A DNA stretch of 64,000 bases from Candidatus Thiothrix anitrata (GTDB taxonomy: Bacteria > Pseudomonadota > Gammaproteobacteria > Thiotrichales > Thiotrichaceae), in assembly GCF_017901155.1 (NCBI RefSeq), contig NZ_CP072800.1, positions 895,283-959,282 of the forward strand, written 5' to 3'. Within the stretch, counting starts at the first letter, position 1, and each line of letters begins with the position of its first letter. The notes under the pieces are model-generated. The model worked only from the letters and a program-made list of their open reading frames with translations, made no database searches and was not told where the DNA came from. Positions 16,323-26,330 of this stretch are shown one piece after another. The position numbers and the translations under genes were made by a program.

Positions 16323-19300
16323 TCACGCTTTTCTACACCCTGGCCCGGTGATAATACTGCGTCCTCCGGTCTGTAATCTGATCTGTATCTGGGTATTAAT
16401 TCGCTCTTTCATGGCTTGGACATGCGAAATCACCCCGATCAGCTTGCCGTCTTGTTGTAAACCGGCTAGGGTTTCTAGTGCTGTATCCAGCGCATCTTCA
16501 TCCAGCGTGCCAAAACCTTCGTCCAGAAACAGTGAGTCTACCCTGACGTTTTGGCTTGCCATATGCGACAAGCCTAGTGCTAGTGCCAAGCTGACGATGA
16601 AGCTTTCGCCACCGGAGAGGTTGCGGGTGGAGCGGACTTCACCTGCCTGATAGGTATCAATCACATTCAGTTCCAGCGGCTGCTGACGGTTGCGTGTCAG
16701 CAAGTAACGATCACTCATTTTCTGTAGCTGTTGGTTGGCATGGGTGATCATCACGTCAAACGTCAGACCTTGGGCAAAATTGCGGTACTTTTTTCCGTCT
16801 GCGGAGCCAATCAGCTCATGCAGATTATCCCAGCGGTTGCATTCGCGTTGTTGCACCGCAATAGTTCTGAGTTGTGCGTCCTGCTCGTGTTTCAGGCGTT
16901 CATTTTCCGCCAGCTTGTGCTGAATGCCACCAATATTCTGCTGGATGCCGCTCAGCTCGGCCTTGAATACATCACGCGCCTGCATTAGCTGCTCAGGGGA
17001 TTGCCCGGTTAGCTGTTTGCCCCGTTCGTTTGCCAATTGCACCGTTTTGTCCTTGGCCTTGGTTTCCAGTTCTGCCCATTCAGTGGCAAGTTTCTGTGCT
17101 TGTTGAGCCAGTTGCTGGCGTTCGGTTTCGGGGAGGCAGGCGGCAAGATAGTCCACCTCATCGCTAAAGCCGATTTTAAGCAGCAGTGTCAGAAAGGCGT
17201 CTTCCTGTGTTTGTAATAGCTTGCTCCTGCCATCCATGGTGGTCTCAAGGGCGTGTTTTTCCGTCTGTAGCCTATGCAGTTCACGATTGGCAGCATTGGA
17301 TGTCTGACGCTGCACTTCAAGTTGTGACTCCGCCTCTTCAACAGCTTTGAGCAAGCGGGATTCTTCCTCATCCGCTTGCTTGTTCCCGAACAAGGATAGC
17401 CGCTCTTCAAGACCCTCTGCCTGAACTTGCTTTAACGTTTGGAGTGCATCCTGCTGTCGGGTCACTTCCGTTTGTTGCTGGCGGTGCTGTTCACCCAGAT
17501 GTTGTAGCTGTTGTTGCAGTGTTGTCAGTGATTTTTCAAGCTGGTTATGGTACTCGTTCCGCTCAATCCATTGCTGGCGACGGTAAGAGAGTTTGTGCTC
17601 AACTTGCTCAAGCTCATCGACAGAGAACGCTGGTATGCCATAGGGAATGATGGTGCTGGATACTACTGCCAGCTCTGCTTTGAGATGAGTATCAAGCTCC
17701 ACCGCCTCTTGCTGGATGCGCTGGCATGTTTCAGCCGCTGAATCACTGGCATGAACCGCCTGCTGCATCTCCCGATCCAATTGGTGTAACGTCTCCTGCT
17801 GGTGCTGAAGGGATACCTTCAGTGCGCCGATAGCCTTTTCGTGTTGTTCGGCTGTTTGCACAAGCATGGTCGTTTCCGCCAGACGGGTAGCATTTTCCTG
17901 TTGCAGGGTTTGCAGCAGTGGTTTCCAGTCATCTTCAGTAGTCTCTATCGCCAGTGCTGAAAATTCTTGCTGGATGAGAGGAATTTCCGTTGCCATTTTT
18001 TGGGTGCATTCGCGTTGTTGAGCTGCATTGTTTTCTAGGTCTTTCTGGACAGTTACTTGTTGTGCATTCAGGTCGATAAGCTGTTTGGCGAATGCTTTGA
18101 GATCGGTTTTGGCTGATTTAAGCGCGTTGGCAGTTTCATCCAGCGGGGGAATATTGCCGGTGGCATAAGGATGATCGGGGGAGCCACACAGCGGGCAAGC
18201 TTCCCCATCCTTCAACTGGTGGCGGTGTTCTGTGAGGGACTGGATGGTTTTTAATAGTGTTTGACGTTCCTCCAGCCGTTGTACTTTGTCTTCCAGTGCA
18301 GTGTGTTTGGCTTGTTGTAGTTCACTCTGGTGATTCAGGGCAGTGCATTTAAGTTGATGCTGTTCCCGTTCGGTGTGGAGTGTGGCCTGTTTGTGTCTTG
18401 TTTCCCCAACAGACTGGATGGAACGGGACAGTCTTTCCAGTAGCCCTTTTTTGTCTTTTAGATCCGCCAAGGTTTGCCGCCATACACCCGTATCCTTGTC
18501 TTGCAGCAATTGTCTGAATTCCTCCTCTTGTTGGGCAAGGGTATGGCGGGTGTTTCCAATCTGTTGGGCGTGTGTTTCCAATGCAGCCGTTTTTGCCGTG
18601 CGTGCCGCCAGTGTTTGCTGTTGGAGGATGGTAGCGGATGCTTGTTCGGCAAGCTTGCCAGACAATTGTTGATTCAGACCGCGCAGCAAGATGAATTGTT
18701 GCTGGATACCAGCAAAATGTTCCACAAGGTTTTGATCAGTACGATGCTCAGCCAGAAATTGACGGGTTTCAGCCGCAGCCTTTTCTTTATCCGCCAACTC
18801 ACCTTGTGCCGTTAGCTGCTGGGTTTTGAGCGTATCCAACTTGTCCTGTTGCGCCTTGAGTAGCTGTTCTGCCTGCTGAATTGTACTTGCCCGGTCTTTG
18901 ATTCTGGCATCAAGCGCCCTGACCTGAGTGAAAATAGGCCGTAAGGTATTTTGTTGCTGTTTGGTTGTTTGCAAGTTACCAGTAGCCGCAGCCAGCACCT
19001 GTTCTGCCAGTCGGTAAGCACTTTCCTGCTGGGGAATGGACTCCAGCAAGTGGGTGTATTTTTGCTGGTCGGCGGTTTGTTGTTCGCGCATGGTGGATAG
19101 GCGAGTGTAATTCCCTGCCAGTTCCAATGCCTTGTGGGCATTGTCCAGTCGTAATTGTTCTGGCTGGAAAGCTTCATGACGGTCTCGCAGCGTTTCCCGG
19201 CGCGTACCCAGCAGAGCGAATTCCTGCTCAAGCACGGCTATGTTTTCCAGCCATGCGATGAACTGTTCATGCTGGTTAATTTGTTGTTCCAGTTGTTGGG

Positions 19301-19994
19301 TGACAAGGTGTTTTTGTTGTAGTTCTAGCCGGTACTGCTGTTCTTCCACCGCATTCAGTGCACGTAAACCCTTTAGCCCCGCTTGCAGGGTTTCCAGCTT
19401 TTTACGTTCGGTACTACGGCGTTCATGCACTTTGATGGAAATCTGGCTGTAAATGCCAGTTCCGGTAATTTGTTCCAGAATCGGCGCACGTTTATCTGGG
19501 TCTGCATTCAGAAATACGGCAAAACTTCCCTGTGCCAACAGGATGGAGCGGGTAAAACGCTCGAAATCCAACCCGGTAATGCGCTCAATTTGGTCAGCAA
19601 CTTCACGCAATGCCGTGGCTATGGGCTTGTTAGCTTGTGCATCGACAATTTCGTGTTTGGGGTTTTGTAGCTCGCCTCCTGCCTTCTTTCTGGCACGATG
19701 CTGGCTCCAGTGACTACGGAACAGGCCAGTCTGGGTTTCAAAGGTGACTTCGGCATGACATTCGCCCGTATGCCGGGACATGATCTCGTTGCCGCCTTTG
19801 GTAATTTTCCCTAGTCGCGGGGTACACCCATAAAGTGCCAGGCAAATAGCGTCAAGAATGGTGCTTTTGCCAGCCCCTGTCGGGCCAGTAATAGCAAAAA
19901 TCCCGTCGGATGTGAAAGCAGGTTGGGTAAGGTCGATGATCCATTCACCTGCCAGTGAATTCAGGTTTTTGAAGCGTATTTGCAGAATCCGCAT
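16323..19994 (-). CDS. sbcC: Exonuclease subunit SbcC
   Basis: Rad50-like SMC ATPase of the SbcCD nuclease that cleaves hairpins and protein-blocked DNA ends. At 1223 residues it begins MRILQIRFKNLNSLAGEW with Walker A GPTGAGKSTILDAICLALYG. Two long coiled coils flank the zinc hook CPLCGSPDHP in the middle, and the C-terminal lobe has the signature RNLSGGESFIVSLALALG and Walker B SLFLDEGFGTLD. It follows sbcD by 3 bases, so ATPase and nuclease are co-expressed. The coiled-coil arms are Gln-rich. No internal disruption is visible. Confidence 0.95.
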   Translation of the reverse strand: MRILQIRFKNLNSLAGEWIIDLTQPAFTSDGIFAITGPTGAGKSTILDAICLALYGCTPRLGKITKGGNEIMSRHTGECHAEVTFETQTGLFRSHWSQHRARKKAGGELQNPKHEIVDAQANKPIATALREVADQIERITGLDFERFTRSILLAQGSFAVFLNADPDKRAPILEQITGTGIYSQISIKVHERRSTERKKLETLQAGLKGLRALNAVEEQQYRLELQQKHLVTQQLEQQINQHEQFIAWLENIAVLEQEFALLGTRRETLRDRHEAFQPEQLRLDNAHKALELAGNYTRLSTMREQQTADQQKYTHLLESIPQQESAYRLAEQVLAAATGNLQTTKQQQNTLRPIFTQVRALDARIKDRASTIQQAEQLLKAQQDKLDTLKTQQLTAQGELADKEKAAAETRQFLAEHRTDQNLVEHFAGIQQQFILLRGLNQQLSGKLAEQASATILQQQTLAARTAKTAALETHAQQIGNTRHTLAQQEEEFRQLLQDKDTGVWRQTLADLKDKKGLLERLSRSIQSVGETRHKQATLHTEREQHQLKCTALNHQSELQQAKHTALEDKVQRLEERQTLLKTIQSLTEHRHQLKDGEACPLCGSPDHPYATGNIPPLDETANALKSAKTDLKAFAKQLIDLNAQQVTVQKDLENNAAQQRECTQKMATEIPLIQQEFSALAIETTEDDWKPLLQTLQQENATRLAETTMLVQTAEQHEKAIGALKVSLQHQQETLHQLDREMQQAVHASDSAAETCQRIQQEAVELDTHLKAELAVVSSTIIPYGIPAFSVDELEQVEHKLSYRRQQWIERNEYHNQLEKSLTTLQQQLQHLGEQHRQQQTEVTRQQDALQTLKQVQAEGLEERLSLFGNKQADEEESRLLKAVEEAESQLEVQRQTSNAANRELHRLQTEKHALETTMDGRSKLLQTQEDAFLTLLLKIGFSDEVDYLAACLPETERQQLAQQAQKLATEWAELETKAKDKTVQLANERGKQLTGQSPEQLMQARDVFKAELSGIQQNIGGIQHKLAENERLKHEQDAQLRTIAVQQRECNRWDNLHELIGSADGKKYRNFAQGLTFDVMITHANQQLQKMSDRYLLTRNRQQPLELNVIDTYQAGEVRSTRNLSGGESFIVSLALALGLSHMASQNVRVDSLFLDEGFGTLDEDALDTALETLAGLQQDGKLIGVISHVQAMKERINTQIQIRLQTGGRSIITGPGCRKA

Positions 19995-19997
19995 GGT

Positions 19998-21245
19998 TTA
20001 TCCCTGTCCTTTGCCTGATGGTTCTACTGGCACGTCTTCATGAAGTGAGTGCAGCACTTCTTGGTAGGTGTGTAACAGATCCGGCCATTGTGCTTCTGGT
20101 ACAGCATGGACACTCAAGCAACGTTTAAACACATCCGTTACATCCAGATCATCCAGTGATTCACCCTCATTAGTTGGTTGCAACCCACAATCCGTGACCC
20201 GATTGTTCTTGATGCGCAGAATTTCCATGCTGGTTCCCGCCAGTAGGGATTCCAAGTGTTCACGCAGGTTACTGATCACTTCTTCTCCGGTATAGATGAT
20301 TTCCAACCATGCTTGACTATGTGCTGCAACCAGTTCCGCAAGTCGGGTTTCGATGGCTATCAGGTTGCCGCGAATCTGTTCTAATGCTTGGAAAATGGGA
20401 ACATCCAATGGCAAAACGCTTGCCGCTCTACCCCTGAATTCCACCAGACAGACAGTTTTGCGCTGGCGGGATTCGCCAAAACCCATCGGTAAGGGCGAAC
20501 CGCTGTAACGCCTAGTTTCTGAACCACCCACCTTTTGCGGAACGTGCAGATGCCCAAGCGCAAGGTAGTCAATGCAGGCGGGAAAAACACTTGCACCAAC
20601 ATGGGCAAGCGAGCCAATGTAGAGTTCGCGCACCCCATCGCCGTCAATGGTTTGACCGCCTGCCGTAAACAGGTGTCCGGTAGCAACAATAGGTAGATCA
20701 GGATGGTTGGCATTGCGCTGCTGTTCTGCCAATTCACCCACTAGCGCATAATGGGAGCGGATACCATCCAGCAGTTTAGACTCCTTGTCTGCGATACTTT
20801 CCCCAGCTTCTGCTAGCCGGATGTCACGATCCCGTAAATAAGGCACGGCGCAAACTACCAGTTCTGGTGTGCCAGTTTGACTACTCAGCAGCAAAACTTC
20901 TTCTTCGGGCGAGCCGCTGGTTGCTCCGATGACGTGAATATTCAAGGTACGCAACAAATCTTTGGGAGCATTGAGGAAGGAAGGGGAATCGTGGTTCCCA
21001 GCAGTGATCACGACGTGGCGACAAGATGACTTGCCCACATTGCGCAGGAAACGGTAGTACAGTTCTTGGGCGCGGTTGCTGGGTGTGCCGGTATCGAACA
21101 CATCCCCTGCTACCAGCAACACATCAACTTGATGCTGGTTGATGGTGTCTGTTAGCCAGTGTAGGAAAGCCGCGAATTCCTCATAACGTTTTTTGCCATA
21201 GAGAGTACGACCCAAGTGCCAATCAGAAGTGTGAAGAATTTTCAA
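19998..21245 (-). CDS. sbcD: Exonuclease subunit SbcD
   Basis: Mre11-like metallophosphoesterase partner of SbcC. The start MKILHTSDWHLGRTLYGK and the motifs VLLVAGDVFDTGTPS, ITAGNHDSPSF and DYLALGHLHVPQKV supply the metal-binding Asp, His and Asn residues. Length 415 is normal. The SbcD start overlaps the preceding AlbA_2 gene by 4 bases (ATGA, 21242-21245) and sbcC starts 3 bases after its stop. The capping and SbcC-binding C-terminus is present. Confidence 0.95.
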   Translation of the reverse strand: MKILHTSDWHLGRTLYGKKRYEEFAAFLHWLTDTINQHQVDVLLVAGDVFDTGTPSNRAQELYYRFLRNVGKSSCRHVVITAGNHDSPSFLNAPKDLLRTLNIHVIGATSGSPEEEVLLLSSQTGTPELVVCAVPYLRDRDIRLAEAGESIADKESKLLDGIRSHYALVGELAEQQRNANHPDLPIVATGHLFTAGGQTIDGDGVRELYIGSLAHVGASVFPACIDYLALGHLHVPQKVGGSETRRYSGSPLPMGFGESRQRKTVCLVEFRGRAASVLPLDVPIFQALEQIRGNLIAIETRLAELVAAHSQAWLEIIYTGEEVISNLREHLESLLAGTSMEILRIKNNRVTDCGLQPTNEGESLDDLDVTDVFKRCLSVHAVPEAQWPDLLHTYQEVLHSLHEDVPVEPSGKGQG

Positions 21246-22477
21246 GCTGACTTCCTGTACAGTGTCGTTTTCAAGAAATCCTCGGTATGTATAAAGTCAG
21301 GTTCGGAGTGGTTGATCTGACGCATTAGCGGTATGACCTTGGTTCGGACACCCATTCCTCGTGAATCGACATAGGCATAATCGCGTAAAATTTCCATAAT
21401 CAACGGATTGCGGGGAGAACGTTGCCCTGCAATCATTTTTGTGACAGTCATAGAGTTTTGCATTTTACCGGGGCTGATTACCTCCAGACGATCTGCATAG
21501 CAGGTAACTTCTATATCGACAGCCCTTGTCCAATCACGATGAGCAAGCGCATTGATAACGGTTTCCCTCACTGCCTCCCAAGGATACAACCAAATTTTTT
21601 CCCTGCGCATGTGCTGGTCAATGTGAGCTGATTCCTCGGTAACGAATGGCTCAATGGCTGCGGCAAATTTCTCAATCAAGCCGTCATCGATCAATTGCTT
21701 TCTGCCATTTCCATCGACTTGCCATCGCCCCACTAAGGGAGCATCTAACACAATATCCAGTTGCGCCTGATATTCTTTGTCTGTTCCTGCGAATGCCATC
21801 ACACGCAAACCTGATTGCCTTAGAAAACGACGCGGTTTAATGCCAAAACACAATAAACCGGCAATAGAGCAGACAGTATTCCCCAATCCATCCGAAGCCA
21901 TCAGACCAAGCCCTAGTAAGCGTTCCATCCATTCAGCATTGGTTACGGGAATTTCGGAATCTCTAATAATACCCGCCAGATAACTATTCAGACGAACCAA
22001 ATCAAGGTTTTCCAACGAAGTTCCCGCGACTGGAAGTACTTCGACATGCAATAAGCCACCACTTTCAAACAGGCGTAATTGCTGCTCACGGGAAGCCAGC
22101 TCCGAACGATCACCCATGCGGATGTACACTTCTTCACGGTTGTTATGTTTCAGCATGTAGGGCTTGGAAATACCGGGGGCAATGGTGATGACTGCTATCC
22201 GTTGTTGCTCCGCTATTTTTAACTCCTCATAAAACGGGATAATTTGCGGGAAAACTTTGTCGCGGAATACGTTCAGTACCCACTCCTGAGTGTTGGGCTG
22301 TTGCAGGCCAGAGACAGTGCCATCATCCTCGACTCCGAGGAGTATCCTGCCACCCTGAAAATTAGCCAGTGCCACAATCTCCTTGGCCAATTGCTCAGGG
22401 CGAATATCATCCCGTTTGAACTCAAGCCCTGAGTTCTCACCGTTAGCAATAATCTCCAATAACTCTGACTTAAGCAT
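21242..22477 (-). CDS. AlbA_2 (Schlafen-type) domain ATP-binding transcriptional regulator-like protein
   Basis: A 411-residue protein starting MLKSELLEIIANGENSGLEFKRDDI, the classic entry to an AlbA_2/Schlafen nucleic-acid-binding domain (about residues 1-130: ALANFQGGRILLGVEDDGTVSG, then YIRMGDRSELASREQ). The C-terminal half has a GHKL-like ATP-binding module (WEAVRETVINALAHRDW). Family members are annotated as putative regulators or helicase-like proteins; function is not settled. It is the first gene of an operon whose stop overlaps the sbcD start, an unusual partner for SbcCD that hints at a link to DNA-end processing or phage defence. That link is inference. Confidence 0.85.
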   Translation of the reverse strand: MLKSELLEIIANGENSGLEFKRDDIRPEQLAKEIVALANFQGGRILLGVEDDGTVSGLQQPNTQEWVLNVFRDKVFPQIIPFYEELKIAEQQRIAVITIAPGISKPYMLKHNNREEVYIRMGDRSELASREQQLRLFESGGLLHVEVLPVAGTSLENLDLVRLNSYLAGIIRDSEIPVTNAEWMERLLGLGLMASDGLGNTVCSIAGLLCFGIKPRRFLRQSGLRVMAFAGTDKEYQAQLDIVLDAPLVGRWQVDGNGRKQLIDDGLIEKFAAAIEPFVTEESAHIDQHMRREKIWLYPWEAVRETVINALAHRDWTRAVDIEVTCYADRLEVISPGKMQNSMTVTKMIAGQRSPRNPLIMEILRDYAYVDSRGMGVRTKVIPLMRQINHSEPDFIHTEDFLKTTLYRKSA

Positions 22478-22693
22478 GACTAACCTCAGTTTAGCGTTGT
22501 GGGTGCAAACAAAAACTGCCGGGCAACTTTGGTTGACCTTAGTTCGGCGATGAAGGCATTATCCAGAGTTAATTTTCTCACCTACAGGCGCAGGATACCA
22601 TAAGCGGATTTCACCTCTTTGTCGCGCTTGTTTTCCAATGACCGCGCACAAGCTAGCATTGCAGCAGTTATATTTGCGGTCATGCGTATCCAT

Positions 22694-23806
22694 TTACTGA
22701 AGTTCCAGCCGATACAATGCCCCTTGCGTTTCGTCGGTCAATACATACAGATAACCGTCAGGGGCTTGTTGAATATCACGGATGCGCCCGACGACATCTT
22801 CCAGCAAGCGTTCTTCACTCACATAGCGGTCGCCATCCAGCGTAATCCGTGAAATCAGTTTGTCTTTGAGCGCACCTACCAGCAAACTGCCCTGCCAGCC
22901 GGGGTATGTGTCACCCGTGTAAAAGGTCATTCCAGAAGGTGCAATCGAGGGTGTCCAGTACAGCACGGGCTTTTTCATATCCGGTTGTTCGGTGATGCCT
23001 GCACCGATAACACCACCGCCGTATTCCTCACCATAACTGATCACAGGCCAGCCGTAGTTGGCACCTGCGCGTTCGATATTGACCTCATCACCCCCTTGTG
23101 GGCCGTGTTCGTGTGTCCACACCGAGCCGGTTTGCGGGTGAATGGCGATACCCTGCATATTGCGATGCCCGTAATTCCAGATTTCCGGCAAGGCATTCGG
23201 GGTGTTAACAAAGGGGTTATCTGCCGGAATCCGACCATCATCATGCAAGCGGATCAGGCTGCCGTGATGCGATGCAAGGTTTTGAGCTTCATCCTGATCG
23301 CCGCGATCTCCCAAGGTGAGGTAAAGGTCTCCGGCACGATCAAAGGCAATGCGCCCACCAAAATGCCGTTCACCGAACGATTTGGGTTTGGCAGCGAACA
23401 ATGCCTGTACATCGCTGAGCACGCCGTCTTGATAGTGCCCGCGTGCTAAATGGGTACTGAAACCCGTTTCCTCATCCTGACCGGCGTAGGCAAAGTACAC
23501 CCAACGGTTGCTGGCAAATTGCGGGTGCAATGCCAGCCCTAATAAACCACCTTGCCCATTTTCGTTAATGTGCGGCAAACCCGTGATGGCTTTGGGGTGT
23601 AATTTACCGTGTTGGATGCGTCGTAATTGACCGCTGCGTTCGCTGACAAGGATTTCACCATCAGGTAAAAACACCATGCTCCAAGGATGTTCCAAACCAT
23701 CGACGATTTTGACAGCATTGACCTTAGCGGCAACGTTTAGCGGTATCAGCAATAAACTGAACAATAACAACCAGCAGTAGCTGGATAGCTGTGTTGGGTA
23801 AGGCAT
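22694..23806 (-). CDS. PQQ-dependent aldose sugar dehydrogenase, YliI type, exported
   Basis: A soluble six-bladed beta-propeller quinoprotein-type dehydrogenase. After a signal peptide (residues 1-27, ending NVAA) comes LEHPWSMVFLPDGEILVSERSG, then HINENGQGGLLGLALHPQF, NYGHRNMQGIAIHPQTG and HEHGPQGGDEVN, the typical family blocks with the catalytic-region histidine. I chose the ATG at 23806 because GGAGG lies 5 bases upstream and a clean signal sequence follows; the frame extends to 23869. Homologues oxidise aldoses in the periplasm with PQQ. No PQQ synthesis genes are in the window. The 216-base gap to the AlbA_2 gene holds only an ATGACCGC/GCGGTCAT inverted repeat. Confidence 0.88.
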   Translation of the reverse strand: MPYPTQLSSYCWLLLFSLLLIPLNVAAKVNAVKIVDGLEHPWSMVFLPDGEILVSERSGQLRRIQHGKLHPKAITGLPHINENGQGGLLGLALHPQFASNRWVYFAYAGQDEETGFSTHLARGHYQDGVLSDVQALFAAKPKSFGERHFGGRIAFDRAGDLYLTLGDRGDQDEAQNLASHHGSLIRLHDDGRIPADNPFVNTPNALPEIWNYGHRNMQGIAIHPQTGSVWTHEHGPQGGDEVNIERAGANYGWPVISYGEEYGGGVIGAGITEQPDMKKPVLYWTPSIAPSGMTFYTGDTYPGWQGSLLVGALKDKLISRITLDGDRYVSEERLLEDVVGRIRDIQQAPDGYLYVLTDETQGALYRLELQ

Positions 23807-23937
23807 AACAGCCTCCGTGCGGATTTGGGGTTTTGCGGATACATGCAGTATAGCCAACGCGGGAGTCATGCGGTTTTTTTCAGATTGACGGGGCTGTCTT
23901 ATGTTCTAATACAGCTAAAGCACCACGGAGAGCAGCA

Positions 23938-24408
23938 ATGCATAACATGACTACGCAGAATTTAAGTAAATACTTTGAACAAGTCGGCAATTTGGCTGTA
24001 GAGGTCTTCCATATTCTTGGTTTATTTGTCATTGGCGGCACGATTGTATGGTCAGCCATCCAAGCCTATATCCACGAAATCATGAGCAAACCGTATGCCT
24101 CGTTGGATGACATCCTGCTGTTGTTCATCTATTTAGAACTAGGGGCAATGGTGGGAATTTTCTTCCGCACTCATCGCTTACCAGTGATTTTTTTACTGTT
24201 TATTTCGATGACAGCCTTGACCCGCTATCTCGCGATTGATCTGAAGATGTTTAATAATGTGCAAATTATCACGATGGTGGTGGCAATCTTACTGCTGGCA
24301 ATCGCGGCGTTTGTGTTGCGCTACAGCGAACGGCATGTGTCAAGCCATGAGGAAATGGGCTTGCACCGCCACGACTTAAGTGACAGTGGCGGCACGAAGA
24401 TTTCGTGA
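23938..24408 (+). CDS. psiE: PsiE-like phosphate-starvation-inducible membrane protein
   Basis: A 156-residue inner-membrane protein with four hydrophobic helices: VEVFHILGLFVIGGTIVWSA, a second around DDILLLFIYLELGAMVGIFF, a third at LPVIFLLFISMTALTRYLAI and a fourth near IITMVVAILLLAIAAFVLRY. The pattern and the TRYLAID segment match the PsiE family, whose biochemical role is unknown. ATG at 23938 or at 23947 could start it; GGAG lies upstream. It is divergent from the sugar dehydrogenase and convergent with uup. No Pho box was identified with confidence. Confidence 0.75.
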   Translation: MHNMTTQNLSKYFEQVGNLAVEVFHILGLFVIGGTIVWSAIQAYIHEIMSKPYASLDDILLLFIYLELGAMVGIFFRTHRLPVIFLLFISMTALTRYLAIDLKMFNNVQIITMVVAILLLAIAAFVLRYSERHVSSHEEMGLHRHDLSDSGGTKIS

Positions 24409-24419
24409 GGTTTACTCTG

Positions 24420-26240
24420 TTAGGTTGATGCAGCTAATTGTTCCAGTTCTTCCCAACGTGCAAACGCCTGCTCGAACTCCGCTTCGCTTGCGGCTAGCTC
24501 ATCTTGCTTGACGGTAATTGCCGTGCTGCTTTGTTGGTAGAACGTTGGTGTACTCATTGCTTCTTGAAGTGCAGCAATGGCGGCTTCCAACTCTTCCAGA
24601 CGGGTGGGTAATAAATCCAACTCGCGTTGATCTTTGAAACTGAGCTTTTTGGGTTTATTGACGGGTTTGACTGCGACTGGTGGTTTTTCCGCAGCTTTTG
24701 GCGATTTTTGCGCGGATTTTTCCGTAGGTAAGGCTGGGCGTTGCAACAGCCAGTCGTCGTAACCGCCAGCGTATTCGCCAATGATGTCCTTGCCATCAAG
24801 AGAACGCTCAAACACGATGCTGCGCGTGACCACCGAATTGAGGAAGCTGCGGTCATGCGAAATCAGCAACAGCGTGCCTTGGTAATCAATCAGCAATTCT
24901 TCCAGCAATTCCAGCGTTTCGGCATCAAGGTCGTTGGTGGGTTCGTCCAGCACCAATAAATTGGAAGGTTGCGCAAATAAGCGTGCAAGCAACAAGCGAT
25001 TGCGTTCCCCGCCAGACAGCACTTTAACCGGCTTTTGGATTTGTAATGGGGTAAACAGGAAGTCTTGCAGGTAACTGATGATATGGCGTTTTTGACCGTT
25101 GACTTCCACAAAGTCAGAGCCAGAAACAATGTTATCCCGCAGGTTTTTTTCACCGTCGAACTGCGAGCGGTGTTGGTCGAAATACGCTACTTGCAGGCGC
25201 GTTCCCACGTTAACCGTGCCGGAGGTGGGTTGTAATTGCTCCAGCAACAGTTTGATCAAGGTGGTTTTACCAACCCCGTTCGGGCCGATAATGCCGATTT
25301 TGTCGCCACGTAATACCGTGGTGCTGAAATCGTTGATCAACAGGGTGTCTGCCCAACCGTAACTGAGGTGAGTGGCTTCCAGCACGATTTTACCGGAAGC
25401 GTCGGCTTGCCCGATTTGCGCTTGCACTTTGCCTTGGAGGTTGCGGCGTTGCTGGAATTCATTGCGCATCGCTTCTAAGCGGCGTACCCGGCCTTCATTA
25501 CGGGTGCGGCGGGCTTTGACACCTTGGCGAATCCAGGCTTCTTCATCCGCTAAACGTTTATCAAACAGCGCGGCTTGTTGGGCTTCGGCTTCGAGCGCGG
25601 CTTGTTTGCGTTCTTGGTATTGCTGAAAGGTGCCAGCCCAACTGGTGAGCTTGCCGCGATCCAGTTCGATAATGCGTGTCGCGAGTTTTTGCACGAAAGC
25701 GCGGTCATGCGACACAAATAACAGGGTGCTTTTGAAACTCAGCAGGAAGTTTTCCAGCCATTCAATCGCAGGAATATCCAAGTGGTTGGTTGGTTCGTCC
25801 AGCAATAACAGGTCGGGTTCGGAAACCAAGGCGCGTGCCAGTAAAGCGCGGCGTTTCCAACCACCGGAGAGGCTTTCAAAGCGCGTATCCGGGTCAAGTT
25901 GTAAGCGCGATAGCACCGTGTCAACTTTCCATTGCACCTGCCATTCGTCTTCGGGATGCAGGTCGGTTAAACCTTGCGCCACGATCTCGAAGACGCTGGC
26001 TTCCATGCCGTGCGGTACGTCTTGTTGCAGCCGTGCGATTTTGACATCGGGGGAATGCAATACGTCACCGTCGTCGGGAATCACTTCGCCGCAGAGCAAT
26101 TTCATCAGGGTGGATTTGCCCGTGCCGTTACGCCCGACCAAACATAAGCGTTCGCCCGCGTCGATTTGCAGGTCAATACTGTCGAAAAGGCGGTTATCGC
26201 CGTTTTCGAGGTGGATATTTCGTAAGTTTAAAAGTGCCAT
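24420..26240 (-). CDS. uup: ABC-F family ATPase Uup
   Basis: Soluble ABC-F protein with two ATP-binding domains and a C-terminal coiled coil; in E. coli Uup acts on ribosomes and affects precise excision of transposons. Domain 1 has Walker A GRNGTGKSTLMKLL, signature LSGGWKRRALLARAL and Walker B LLLDEPTNHLD; domain 2 has GPNGVGKTTLIKLL, LSGGERNRLLLARL and LVLDEPTNDLD. The linker between them and the C-terminal coiled coil (about 530-606, preceded by a Pro/Lys-rich segment) match Uup rather than EttA or YheS. It is convergent with psiE, 11 bases apart. Confidence 0.93.
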   Translation of the reverse strand: MALLNLRNIHLENGDNRLFDSIDLQIDAGERLCLVGRNGTGKSTLMKLLCGEVIPDDGDVLHSPDVKIARLQQDVPHGMEASVFEIVAQGLTDLHPEDEWQVQWKVDTVLSRLQLDPDTRFESLSGGWKRRALLARALVSEPDLLLLDEPTNHLDIPAIEWLENFLLSFKSTLLFVSHDRAFVQKLATRIIELDRGKLTSWAGTFQQYQERKQAALEAEAQQAALFDKRLADEEAWIRQGVKARRTRNEGRVRRLEAMRNEFQQRRNLQGKVQAQIGQADASGKIVLEATHLSYGWADTLLINDFSTTVLRGDKIGIIGPNGVGKTTLIKLLLEQLQPTSGTVNVGTRLQVAYFDQHRSQFDGEKNLRDNIVSGSDFVEVNGQKRHIISYLQDFLFTPLQIQKPVKVLSGGERNRLLLARLFAQPSNLLVLDEPTNDLDAETLELLEELLIDYQGTLLLISHDRSFLNSVVTRSIVFERSLDGKDIIGEYAGGYDDWLLQRPALPTEKSAQKSPKAAEKPPVAVKPVNKPKKLSFKDQRELDLLPTRLEELEAAIAALQEAMSTPTFYQQSSTAITVKQDELAASEAEFEQAFARWEELEQLAAST

Positions 26241-26330
26241 AGGCGCGGATTATCGCAGTCAATCGTGCAATTGACCAGAACGCTGGATGGCGGATAATGC
26301 TTTACTTTAGTTAACCCCTCGGAAAACGCA

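Noticed and set aside
22639-22680. ATGACCGC/GCGGTCAT inverted repeat as a terminator
   Set aside because: About 28 bases of spacer and no T run; not supported as a terminator or operator.
25630-26274. Rightward 214-residue open frame
   Set aside because: Antisense to uup, which has both ABC domains intact.
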